A DNA stretch of 22,659 nt from JAWLFI01 sp964627995 (GTDB taxonomy: Bacteria; Bacteroidota; Bacteroidia; Chitinophagales; Saprospiraceae). The position numbers were made by a program, and so were the translations under genes. Below are positions 7,685-16,100 of the stretch, one piece after another. The stretch covers positions 1 through 22,659 of the forward strand of contig CAZVLN010000036.1 of NCBI GenBank assembly GCA_964627995.1, in the 5' to 3' direction. The notes beneath the pieces were generated by a model, which was not told the DNA's origin, made no database searches, and worked only from the letters and a program-made list of their open reading frames with translations. How positions within the stretch are numbered: position 1 is the first letter of the stretch; every line of letters begins with the position of its first letter.

Positions 7685-8668
7685 CTATTTGTTTGCTCGA
7701 TTTCCATATTCTCGCTCCAATGTGTCAATTTCCACCGGACTCACGCCTATGCGTTCACATACCTGGCCTCCGGCAATATTACATAACTTTGCTGTTTCCA
7801 TCGGGCTAAGACCCGCATGTAAGGCCGCTGATGCTACCGCAATTACAGCATCTCCGGCTCCACATACGTCCACAATAGATCGTTTCGCAGTAGGTTGAAT
7901 TTCACCGGGAGTAGATTGACTACGATAATAAATACCATCCGCTGATAAGGTAATAAACAGATGTTTTGCTCGAATAGATTCCATAAATTTCGTAGCGGCC
8001 AAATCGATATTTTTTTCTGTCAAAGGGCTTGACCACCGGGTGGCTTCTCGAAATTCTTTAAGGTTCGGTTTGAATAAATCCACGCCCTCATATTGGGCGA
8101 AGTTATCTTTTTTAGGATCTACAGCTATAAAAATGTTTTTTGCTTTAGCCAGAGCGATAGCTTTAGAGATGGATGAGGGATTTAATGCTCCTTTATTATA
8201 ATCCTGTAGTATAACTATTTGCGGTTGAAACCGATCAAAGGCATCTTGCATGCGGGATTCAAAACGAGCTTGCTCATTTTCGGAAAGGGGGTGTGTTTCC
8301 TCAAAATCAACGCGTAAAAGTTGTTGTTGCCTGGCCATTACCCTCGTTTTGAGTGTGGTAGGGCGCTCAGGCGTGTCCATCCAAAATTGGTTGTGCAGTC
8401 CTGCGGCAAAGGAAATCTCTTGCAAGGCAGTACCCTCCTCATCTTGTCCATGAAGCGAGCAAATAGCAACCTCCATACCCATAGCTGCTGAATTGAGCGC
8501 TACATTAGCAGCTCCACCGGGGCGATCTTCTCTGCGTTGGCGATTTAAAATGGGAACTGGGGCTTCAGGAGAGATGCGGTCTACTGTGCCGTATAAATAT
8601 CGGTCGATCATCGTGTCCCCGATCACTAATACCCGCAACCCTTTGAATAATTCACGTAGAGATTTCAT
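7685..8668 (-). CDS. rfaE1: D-glycero-beta-D-manno-heptose-7-phosphate kinase (HldE kinase domain alone)
   Basis: This PfkB/ribokinase-family sugar kinase phosphorylates heptose 7-phosphate at C1 on the way to ADP-heptose for the LPS inner core. The N terminus (VIGDTMIDRYLYG, 15-27; RISPEAPVPIL, 31-41) and GGAAN (51-55) are characteristic of RfaE/HldE. The anion-hole and catalytic-base motif is CGAGDAV (269-275), with Asp273 as the base. At 327 aa it is only the kinase half: bifunctional HldE proteins of about 475 aa also carry a cytidylyltransferase-fold adenylyltransferase, which is absent here and must be encoded elsewhere (HldC). The start ATG overlaps the waaA stop (ATGA, 8665-8668), so translation is probably coupled. 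The Kdo transferase neighbour supports the LPS role. Confidence 0.9.
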   Translation of the reverse strand: MKSLRELFKGLRVLVIGDTMIDRYLYGTVDRISPEAPVPILNRQRREDRPGGAANVALNSAAMGMEVAICSLHGQDEEGTALQEISFAAGLHNQFWMDTPERPTTLKTRVMARQQQLLRVDFEETHPLSENEQARFESRMQDAFDRFQPQIVILQDYNKGALNPSSISKAIALAKAKNIFIAVDPKKDNFAQYEGVDLFKPNLKEFREATRWSSPLTEKNIDLAATKFMESIRAKHLFITLSADGIYYRSQSTPGEIQPTAKRSIVDVCGAGDAVIAVASAALHAGLSPMETAKLCNIAGGQVCERIGVSPVEIDTLEREYGNRANK

Positions 8669-9918
8669 TTTTTTCCTTTTAGTCGCTCGATAATATACTG
8701 CCCGATTTTTGGGCTTGCACCAGATTGCTTTTTAAAATAATTTGATTGAATGTCCTTCACCTCTTTTCGAGTGGCTGAGTCGCTGAAATGAGAGACAGCC
8801 GAAATCAGCCCATTTTTATCAGAAACAGACATTGCGGCTCCGATACGGATCAAATCTTCGGCTTCTTTAAATTTGTGGTGTTTCGGCCCAAATATGACCG
8901 GAATTCCATAAACGGCAGCTTCGAGAATACTATGGATGCCATCACCAAAGCCACCTCCAATGTAGGCAACATCTGCCAATCGATATAAATATGCCAAAAT
9001 GCCCATCTCGTTTACAATAATGATTTTAGCCTTAGGATCCGGCATCTCCTGGTTAATAGTACAGTGGGTGAGGGTAGCCAGATCAGCCAGGCTTTCCAAA
9101 TGAGCTTCGGAAAGCTCATGCGGTACGATTAAAATGCGATCAAAGCATGGCCAAGACCTTTCTGACATCGCTTCAAAGAGTATTTTTTCATCTGCAGGCC
9201 AGCTGCTGCCTAGAATGAGTATGCGCTCCTCAGGAGAAATGGCCGAGCATAGCGGATGATCAAATTCTTCAGCGGAAACTTCCATCACGCGATCGATACG
9301 AGTATCTCCTGCGCGCGTCACACCAAATATACCTTCAGCTTTTAGAACTTCTTCAGAAAGGGCATCTTGAACAAAAATATGATCAAGTTTGGCAAGTAGC
9401 GGAAAGAAAAGAGGTCGACCCCATCGGAAATATAATTGCTGCGGACGCCATCTGGAAGAGACGACTAAGCTGGGAATTTTCTTTTCATGAAGTGCAGATA
9501 GATAGGAAGGCCAAATTTCATATTTGATAAAAATGGCCATGTTTGGCTTCCATTTATCTACAAATTCTCGAGCTTTTTTCATGGTATCCAATGGTAAATA
9601 TTCAATGATGAAGGCCTCTGAATATTTTTGCGCTGCATGATAACCACTAGGTGAAAAAAAAGTCAGAAGGATAGGCTGGTTTGGAGTTTTTTGCCTGATA
9701 TACTCCATTATAGGTAGCCCCTGTTCAAACTCACCGGTTGAAGCAGCGTGAAACCAAATAGGTTGTAGATCGCCCTTCTTTTTGGGGTAGGGTGTTGGGT
9801 TGTTTCGGCCATTGATCCAATCACGCGCCTTCGAAGACCGTAAGGCAACTATTCTAATAGCCAACCCATACAGCCGTATAGCTAATTGATAAACTCCAAA
9901 TAACAGCTGTTGCCACAT
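8665..9918 (-). CDS. waaA: 3-deoxy-D-manno-octulosonic acid (Kdo) transferase
   Basis: This inner-membrane GT-B glycosyltransferase attaches Kdo to the lipid A precursor. A hydrophobic N-terminal anchor (about residues 3-27) is followed by the family block FHAASTGEFEQG, whose Glu matches the catalytic base of WaaA. Other family segments are LTFFSPSGY, the YLPLD motif, KYEIWPSYL, LGSSWPADEK and GGGFGDGIHSILEAAVYGIPVIFGP near the C terminus. I choose the ATG at 9918 rather than the in-frame TTG at 9921, because the ATG overlaps the stop of the upstream gene as TGATG, which gives 417 aa. It overlaps rfaE1 by 4 bases downstream. The three genes therefore form one coupled operon for outer-membrane synthesis. 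Confidence 0.93.
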   Translation of the reverse strand: MWQQLLFGVYQLAIRLYGLAIRIVALRSSKARDWINGRNNPTPYPKKKGDLQPIWFHAASTGEFEQGLPIMEYIRQKTPNQPILLTFFSPSGYHAAQKYSEAFIIEYLPLDTMKKAREFVDKWKPNMAIFIKYEIWPSYLSALHEKKIPSLVVSSRWRPQQLYFRWGRPLFFPLLAKLDHIFVQDALSEEVLKAEGIFGVTRAGDTRIDRVMEVSAEEFDHPLCSAISPEERILILGSSWPADEKILFEAMSERSWPCFDRILIVPHELSEAHLESLADLATLTHCTINQEMPDPKAKIIIVNEMGILAYLYRLADVAYIGGGFGDGIHSILEAAVYGIPVIFGPKHHKFKEAEDLIRIGAAMSVSDKNGLISAVSHFSDSATRKEVKDIQSNYFKKQSGASPKIGQYIIERLKGKK

Positions 9919-10673
9919 CAATAAAATATCAGTGAATCATCATTGGAACTATAAATAGGAAGTATAAAGGATATGTATGCAGTAACCATACCATCATATC
10001 GGCGACGAGTATCTGCCTGCATGGTATCGTAATTATATCCACGCATACTTTTGGTAGCGGCAAAAAGGTAATTCACTCCAGCTCTAAAATTCAGGCCCCG
10101 ATTTGCTGCCATATAATTGAAGGACAGGTCTAAACTACCTGCAAAACCACCTGTGAGCCTATCGTAACCCTTGTGGTAGGGATCTAGTATTTGTGTAGCT
10201 GAGCGGGTGTCATCCTGTAAGCGAACCCAATGCCACATCATGCCTGCACCTACCTCAGCTCGTATACCCGTTCGGGCTGTGCTGGGGTCCAGATCAAAAA
10301 TTTTCCCCCAATTGAGTAGGGCAGAGCCTCCGCGTTGGCGAGTTTTAAAATTTACCGGACCTTGATTATTACCAATAATAAAACCCTCAGAGGTAAATAG
10401 ATTTGCTGCCACCGGATCTTTTACTCCTGCACCCCAATTGTATCGCGCTGTAAGCCCGTAAAGCCAGCCCTTTGAAGTCATATAAGCTGGGGAAATTCCC
10501 AAAGCATGATGATTTCCAAATCGATCACTCAGGTCACCCAAGGGTTCCCCATATCCATAGTGAATACCAACTAATGTTGCAGGTCGAATATCTGTCCGTT
10601 CATAAATCTGCCCCCAAATAGAGAGAGAGAGAAGCAACAAACAAAACATCAATAAAAAACCTTTTCTTTCCAT
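9918..10673 (-). CDS. Outer-membrane beta-barrel-type protein of unknown function
   Basis: I do not recognise a named family. From the ATG at 10673 the product is 251 aa with a signal peptide (MERKGF, then a Leu/Phe-rich core ending near WGQ). The mature part has alternating aromatic and polar strands, many Gly and Tyr (YGLTARYNWGAG, LNWGKIF, LNFRAGVNYLF), and ends in strand-like ISFILPIY. This is the look of a small outer-membrane porin-like or OMP_b-brl domain of Bacteroidota. An in-frame TTG at 10688 would lengthen it by five residues, but the ATG gives a clean signal peptide and fits the -7 element just upstream. Its stop overlaps the waaA start by one base (TGATG), so it is coupled to LPS core genes and may act in outer-membrane assembly; that is inference. 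Confidence 0.75.
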   Translation of the reverse strand: MERKGFLLMFCLLLLSLSIWGQIYERTDIRPATLVGIHYGYGEPLGDLSDRFGNHHALGISPAYMTSKGWLYGLTARYNWGAGVKDPVAANLFTSEGFIIGNNQGPVNFKTRQRGGSALLNWGKIFDLDPSTARTGIRAEVGAGMMWHWVRLQDDTRSATQILDPYHKGYDRLTGGFAGSLDLSFNYMAANRGLNFRAGVNYLFAATKSMRGYNYDTMQADTRRRYDGMVTAYISFILPIYSSNDDSLIFY

Positions 10674-10677
10674 AGTC

Positions 10678-10685
10678 CAAAGATA
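10678..10685 (-). promoter_or_regulatory. Candidate -7 element of the OMP-waaA-rfaE1 operon
   Basis: Read on the minus strand, TATCTTTG is an exact match to TAnnTTTG and ends only four bases before the ATG at 10673. If used, transcription would begin at or just around the start codon, giving a leaderless or nearly leaderless mRNA. The nearest upstream TTTG has a 25-base spacer, longer than the usual 19-21, so the -33 part is poor. Confidence 0.4.
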
Positions 10686-10721
10686 CAAATTTGATTGGGT
10701 ACTGAAATATCAAATGCATTT

Positions 10722-10880
10722 TTGGCGTCCCCCCGCTGGGGGGCGGGCTATCCGCTAGTAGTCAGTGCGGCCCTGTCCGGCATCCGTAGGGCTGCGTAGA
10801 GTTTCCATAGGTCACTTCCTCGCCTTACGGCTGCTTGGTCAGGGACGCCCTTACTGCCGCTTCTATCCCTCACGCATAGG
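10722..10880. repeat. GC-rich palindromic intergenic element (GGCGGGCTATCCGCT type)
   Basis: About 160 bases of strongly GC-rich, hairpin-rich sequence lie in an otherwise AT-rich spacer. Visible stems are CCCCCC/GGGGGG at 10729-10734 and 10738-10743 with loop GCT, and an 8-bp helix 10767-10774 with 10788-10795 (one G-T pair). A small GCC-TTAC-GGC hairpin lies at 10822-10831. The block begins TTTTGGCGT, carries GGGCGGGCTATCCGCT after the first hairpin, and ends GCTTCTATCCCTCACGC. I recall this arrangement from many Bacteroidota intergenic regions. No ORF or transposase is present. Function is unknown. It lies between two divergent genes, 42 bases or more from the nearer start. Confidence 0.65.
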
Positions 10881-10999
10881 AAAGACACTTTTTAATAATC
10901 ATTTTTGTTTCGAATAGGGAAATGTCAGAGTGAATGTAATAATAGACGCAGCGATTTAAAAAACAATGGAAAAACAAAGAGTCCTTTTTTTGATATTAA

Positions 11000-11019
11000 T
11001 ATTATATATTTATATAATA
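11000..11019. other. AT-only dyad in the spacer upstream of the stress-protein gene
   Basis: TATTATATA at 11000-11008 and TATATAATA at 11011-11019 form a perfect 9-bp inverted repeat with a two-base spacer, preceded by a run of seven T at 10985-10991. The surrounding 10881-11188 contains no gene and is much more AT-rich than the rest of the window. It could be a terminator-like or protein-bound AT tract; nothing decides this. Confidence 0.35.
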
Positions 11020-11105
11020 AAGGAATTATTATTCGAAATGCCCATTAATCGACATACATAATTTGATGCTGATTGTCATGCCAAATAATATTTGTCAAAA
11101 TTGTG

Positions 11106-11119
11106 TAAATGTACATTTA
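11106..11119. promoter_or_regulatory. 14-bp perfect palindrome, candidate operator for the Usp gene
   Basis: TAAATGTACATTTA is a perfect palindrome 70 bases upstream of the Usp start. Its right half contains TACATTTA, one base from the -7 consensus TAnnTTTG, and a TTTG lies 17 bases before it at 11091-11094. It therefore may overlap a promoter, as an operator would. The spacer is a little short of 19-21, so the promoter reading is tentative. Confidence 0.35.
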
Positions 11120-11177
11120 ATTTATTGTTGGATTAAAAACTAAACGTATACCTTCTTGCGTTACTAGAATATATTAA

Positions 11178-11192
11178 ATGCAATTTATATGA
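11178..11192 (+). other. Four-codon upstream ORF overlapping the Usp start
   Basis: ATG CAA TTT ATA TGA begins 11 bases before the Usp ATG, and its TGA overlaps that ATG as ATGA. The same geometry occurs before the aminotransferase at 19974-19988. It could couple re-initiation to the main gene, or be chance. Confidence 0.3.
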
Positions 11193-11860
11193 AATTAAAA
11201 TGTGTGGCTCCTGAAGGAATTATTGATCAACATTGCAAAATATTTATTGATTACATTAAAGCGAATATTGACGCACAACTTCAAATACAAAATGCAGAGC
11301 CTGGTTGGGAAAGGTCGAATACCGATAATGAATGGCTCATCAGTTCATCAGATCAATTTTTGCATCCAGATAGCATTCGAAGTTATTGGTTGCAGTCAGA
11401 ACAAAACAATAAGTCATGCGGCCCGCATATTGTAATCCCTGATAAATATGTACCGCGGAAAGTAAATAACCTATTATTGGCTTATAGTTCCTACCCGGAT
11501 GTAGAGAAAACTTTTCTCCGTATAGGTATGGATACAGCCTTGAGATTACAAGCTCATCTACATTGTCTTAAAATTGTTCAACCTCCGCAAGTTCTTTGGA
11601 GTCAAAGACAGTTTCCTATTTCTAAAAGTCTAAAAGGATTTGAAACAGTTTCGACTCACAATAGTATCAGCAGAGGCGTATTGGATTATGCGGAGGAGAA
11701 TGATATTGATATGATATGTCTTTTAACTCGTCCATGGACAGATATTATGAGCGATTTAAGCTTATCTCATTCCTATAAAATTCTTAACAATAGTCCAGTT
11801 CCAGTTATGTTATACCGGGAAGACGATGTAATGGAGAAACAATTTAAGGTAGGAGCTTAG
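11189..11860 (+). CDS. Universal stress protein-like, tandem Usp with degenerate domains
   Basis: The C-terminal half reads as a UspA domain: VNNLLLAYSSYPDVEKTFLRIGMDTALRLQ (about 92-121) is strand 1 and helix 1, and YAEENDIDMICLLTR with NNSPVPVML (about 167-207) gives the final strands. The glycine-rich ATP loop (G-x2-G-x9-G) of ATP-binding Usp proteins is missing, so this is probably a non-ATP-binding form. The first 90 residues look like a shortened first Usp domain that ends in HIVIPDKY. At 223 aa the protein is shorter than the usual tandem Usp of about 270-290 aa. There is no in-frame extension: a TAG lies upstream at 11165-11167. It ends five bases from the convergent TolC-family gene. 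The role in stress is assigned by family only. Confidence 0.68.
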   Translation: MKLKCVAPEGIIDQHCKIFIDYIKANIDAQLQIQNAEPGWERSNTDNEWLISSSDQFLHPDSIRSYWLQSEQNNKSCGPHIVIPDKYVPRKVNNLLLAYSSYPDVEKTFLRIGMDTALRLQAHLHCLKIVQPPQVLWSQRQFPISKSLKGFETVSTHNSISRGVLDYAEENDIDMICLLTRPWTDIMSDLSLSHSYKILNNSPVPVMLYREDDVMEKQFKVGA

Positions 11861-11873
11861 TTTTTTTAAAACT
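11859..11873. terminator. Weak bidirectional stem overlapping two convergent stop codons
   Basis: AGTTTT at 11859-11864 pairs with AAAACT at 11868-11873 around a TTT loop. It overlaps the last bases of the Usp stop (TAG) and the TolC-family stop (TAA on the minus strand). The stem is short and AT-rich, so termination here is uncertain. Confidence 0.3.
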
Positions 11874-13161
11874 GACGTAATTGTCCGTCAAAATAAAGCC
11901 ACTCTATGAGGTATTGTGCCAATTGAAACTCAGCAATATTTGCATTAAGTTGGCTTAGTCTATACTGACGACGATAATTAAGAACCTCTAATAAGTCTGT
12001 TTCTCCTTGTCGATATTGTTGCTCGAACACTTCATATTGCCGCCTCAAAATCTCCTGTTGTTTATTTTCGTTTTGATAAACTGCCGTTTCAGTTTCTATA
12101 GCTGTTTGAAATTGACGTTTGGCATAGTCTAGATCGCGCGTTTGTTGTTTCAGGGTTTGCTCTCGGCTTAACATATCTAATTTCGCAGCCTCTTTCTCTC
12201 TCTGAAGCCGTCTTCCATCATATAAAGTCCAGTTGAGAGAGATACCTCCGTAAGGACCAAAGTTTTGGTTGCTTAAAAGAACACCCACTGCATTACGCGA
12301 CCAGTTAAATCCATATCCAGCAAATAAAGACAGGGTAGGATATAGCGCAGATTCTGATAGTGATAGAAGCGTATTTGTTCGCTGAACCTGCAATTCTGAT
12401 TCTCTTATGATGGCTGGGCCTAAATCTAAAGGGGATACCATTTTCGATTGGAGAAAAGAACGCAGACCTTCCAGATTTATATCTTTTGAAGGATCGAGAA
12501 AAGTTAGTGATTCAATTTGAATTCGAGCTAAGATTGATGATTGTTCTGCGCGCTGAAGTTGGATGCGCGAGTTATTCAATTCAGCTTCAATTTGAATAAT
12601 ATCTGTTTTATCACCGCGTCCCAGGGATTTCATTTCCTTCCTGAGCTCTAATATTTCAGACCAATACAAGGTGTCTAGTGCATAAACCTTGATCTGCCTT
12701 TCGTGCAGCTGATAATCAGCTAGTCGGTTAAACAATTCCCTAAGTAATTCTTCTTTACGAGTTTGATAATTTATTTCACTTAATTGCGCATCAATCTTTA
12801 ATTGTAGCCTACGGGCACGCTTAGCCCCGCCTTCATAAATAGGATATTCAATATCCAGATTAGTGCCAGCAGAGTAATTATCTGCATTATTTTGGTTGAC
12901 TTCTCTGTTATCAAAAAACTGAAGTCGAATATTATTGATATCTGTTCTCGCGTTACCAGAAAGACTTATGCGCGGCAGGTTACCCGCTACACCCCTGGTA
13001 TTCAATGATTGTGCTCTTAGGATCTGATAGTTATTGGCTTGAAGTTGATAATTTTGTTCAATAGCTTTCTGAACTAAATCCTCAATCTGGACCTGACCCC
13101 AGCTGAGACAAGCAAGCAGACTAAAGATCAGAAAGGGAAAAAGTTTAATCGATTTTTGCAT
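11866..13161 (-). CDS. TolC-family outer membrane efflux protein
   Basis: This is the outer-membrane channel of a tripartite efflux system. The N terminus is a signal sequence ending near LSWGQ; LLAC at 15-18 could also serve as an imperfect lipobox, so lipidation is possible. The mature part is long alpha-helical and coiled-coil (Gln/Glu/Arg/Leu rich), with the internal duplication of OEP proteins. Strand segments such as LSLFAGYGFNWSRN and GPYGGISLNWTLYDGRR (about 300-330) are typical TolC motifs, followed by a helix pair ending YRQGETDLLEVLNYRR and LAQYLIEWLYFDG. The length of 431 aa is normal. The start lies inside the pump gene, with a 17-base overlap, so translation is coupled and the partner is certain. 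Confidence 0.92.
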   Translation of the reverse strand: MQKSIKLFPFLIFSLLACLSWGQVQIEDLVQKAIEQNYQLQANNYQILRAQSLNTRGVAGNLPRISLSGNARTDINNIRLQFFDNREVNQNNADNYSAGTNLDIEYPIYEGGAKRARRLQLKIDAQLSEINYQTRKEELLRELFNRLADYQLHERQIKVYALDTLYWSEILELRKEMKSLGRGDKTDIIQIEAELNNSRIQLQRAEQSSILARIQIESLTFLDPSKDINLEGLRSFLQSKMVSPLDLGPAIIRESELQVQRTNTLLSLSESALYPTLSLFAGYGFNWSRNAVGVLLSNQNFGPYGGISLNWTLYDGRRLQREKEAAKLDMLSREQTLKQQTRDLDYAKRQFQTAIETETAVYQNENKQQEILRRQYEVFEQQYRQGETDLLEVLNYRRQYRLSQLNANIAEFQLAQYLIEWLYFDGQLRQF

Positions 13162-16100
13162 CTTCAGCTGGTTTTTTTCTGGAAATCAAAAGATACATGC
13201 CAGGTATGATAAATAGAGTAAGAATCATAGCAAAAAGAAGTCCTCCAATAATGGCGACCCCCATTGGAATGCGACTAGTTGCTGCAGAACCCAAAGCTAA
13301 GGCTATGGGTAAAGTACCCAGTGATGTTGCTAAACTAGTCATTAATATAGGTCTGAATCGAGATGCACTTGCGTTTAAAATAGCGTCTAGTTTAGACTGA
13401 CCTTGCGCTAATTTCTGGTTGGCAAACTCGACGATGAGAATACCATTTTTTGTTACAATTCCGATAAGCACGATCATTCCAATTTGACTAAAAATATTTA
13501 AAGTGTGCCCCAAAAGCCAAAGCGAAAACAAGGCTCCGATTAAAGCCAGGGGTACGGTAAACATAATGATAAGTGGATCAACAAAACTTTCAAATTGAGC
13601 GGCGAGAGCTAAGTAAACCAAACCTAAGGCAAGGATAAACGCGAATGATAGTCCGCCGGCGCTGTCCTGAAATTCTTTTGAAGCCCCTGAAAGCTCTGTC
13701 TTAAAGTTATCAGGTAAGAGTTCTGCTGAAATCTCATCCATAGCTTTAATACCTTGCCCTATGGTATACCCCTTGCTGAGATCGGCTGAAACGGTGGCAG
13801 AGGTATAGCGATTATAATGAAAAATCTGGGGTGGGGTAGAGCGCTCTTCTATACCGATAATGTCAGAGATGGGGATAAGATCTCCTGCTGAATTTCGTAA
13901 ATCTAGGGATAGAATATCATCGGGTTGATCCCTATGAGTCCGATCAGCTTCTGCTACCACTTCATATTGTTTGTTGTTTTTAATGAAATATCCGAGTCGC
14001 TGTTGATTAAAATACAATTGTATAGTTTCAGCAATATCTTGTGCTGAAATCCCCAATGATCGAGCTCTTTCGCGATTAATTCTAATATTAATTTCGGGCT
14101 TTGTGAATTTGAGGTTGAGATCCAAGACATTAAACTCAGGTCTGTTTGCGGCGGCTTCCATAAACTTCGGGAGGATCTCTCTTAGGTCATTTAGATTTGG
14201 AGCTTGTAATACGTATGCTACAGGTAATCCACCAAAGGAGCGCCTTACCTCTATCGTTTGACTTTGCGAAATAAAAGCATTGGCAAACGAAAGTTGCTTT
14301 AATTTTGGATACAGGCTCTGCACAACTTCACCTTGAGACCGTTCTCTTTCATCAGGTCGTGATAATGTTACCCGCATAAATGCTGAATTTACTGAGGTAG
14401 ACGAGCCAAATGATGGAGCGGTAACAGAAATGAGAGCTTCTTTTTCTGGTATTGTATCTACGAGTCGAAGTAAATCTAGTACATATTGGTCCATGAGTTC
14501 ATAACTCACTCCCTCCGGAGCTGTGGCAAGAATTCGGAAACCACTTTTATCTTCTCTGGGCGCCAGTTCACTAGGTAGAGCTGTAAATAAAAAGTAGGTT
14601 CCTGTAGCAGCCAAAATTATAGCTAGGGGGGAGATCCAACGAAGCTTCAGGAAAGGCTTGAGTTTATTTCTATAAGATTCAGTGAGGCGACGGAAATGTT
14701 TTTCAGTTCGCGCATAAAAACCTTTTGATAAATCTTTTTTCTTAAGAATACGCGCAGATAATGAAGGGGTAAGTGTGAGGGAAACAAAAGTAGATATAAT
14801 GACTGCCCCCGCCACCACGATTCCAAATTCTTGAAACAGCTTACCCGTTAAGCCTTGTAAGAAAATTACGGGTAAAAACACTGCAACTAAAGTTACCGTT
14901 GTTGCAATAATGGCAAAGAATATTTCTCTAGCGCCCTCATGAGCTGCTGTCATAGAGTCTTTCCCAGATTCTATTTTTTGATAAATATTTTCCAGCATGA
15001 CTATGGCATCATCTACGACTAACCCAGTAGCCAGAACTACACCTAGCAGGGTTAATATATTAATCGAAAAGTTAAATACATACATTATAAAAAAGGCACC
15101 CACCAAGGAAATGGGAATAGCTACTGCAGGAATCAAGGTGGATCTCCAATCTCTTAAAAAGAAAAAAATGATAAAAATAACTAAGAGAAAGGCTAGAACG
15201 ATAGTGAGGGTAACGTCATCAATGGCTGCACGGATAGGTAGAGTCGTATCAATAGCATACCCTAAGCTCAAATCGTCAGGCATGTCTTTTTTTAGTTTTT
15301 CAACACGCTTATAGAACTCATCAGCAATCGATATATAATTTGCTCCTGGCAGGGGAGTAACAGCGATTCCTACCATCGGAATAAGTCCATTCCCCCGCAA
15401 TAAGGTCTGTTGGTCTCGAGGTTCAATTGATGCCTGCCCAATATCTTTGAATCGCACCAGATTATTCCCATTTTCTCTGATAATTAGATTGTTAAACTCT
15501 TCAGGCTTTTGAAGTCTCCCAAATGTTCTGATACTCAACTCGGATCGATATCCTTCAATTTTACCACTAGGTAACTCTACATTTTCTCGTTGAAAAGCCT
15601 GCCGTATATCTTGCGGGCTTAATCGGTAGGCCTTAATCTTTTCTGGATCCATCCTTAAACGCATGGAGTATTCCTTAGATCCCCATATTGTAATCCGGCT
15701 TATTCCTTCGATGGTCTGCAAACGCTCTTTAAAAAAACGGTCTGCAAATTCTGTCAACTCCATTAAATCGCGTTCATTGCTTTGGACTGTCATGGCGAGT
15801 ATAGTGGTCGCATCGGCATCTGCCTTTGTCACGATAGGTGGTTCAGCATCTGGAGGCAAGCCGTTGACTGCTCTGGACACTCGATCACGAACATCATTTG
15901 CTGCAGCTTCTAAATCTATATCTAGGTTAAATTCAACAGTAATACTGCTTCGACCATCACTTGAAATTGAGGATAGAGAGCTAATGCCTGCCACACCATT
16001 GATACTTTCCTCAAGAACCTCGGTAATTTGGGTTTCAATGATATTTGCGTTGGCTCCAGGGTAATTTGTACGAACTGAGATAACGGGCGGATCTACAGAG

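Noticed and set aside
7540..7728. A 62-codon open frame on the minus strand running through the repeat-bearing spacer and into the 3' end of rfaE1
   Set aside because: It has no recognisable domain, overlaps rfaE1 in another frame and crosses a hairpin repeat; I take it as chance.
15663..16064. A long plus-strand open frame (133 codons) opposite the RND pump gene
   Set aside because: The opposite frame has perfect pump motifs; this one is Ser/Arg-rich shadow sequence.
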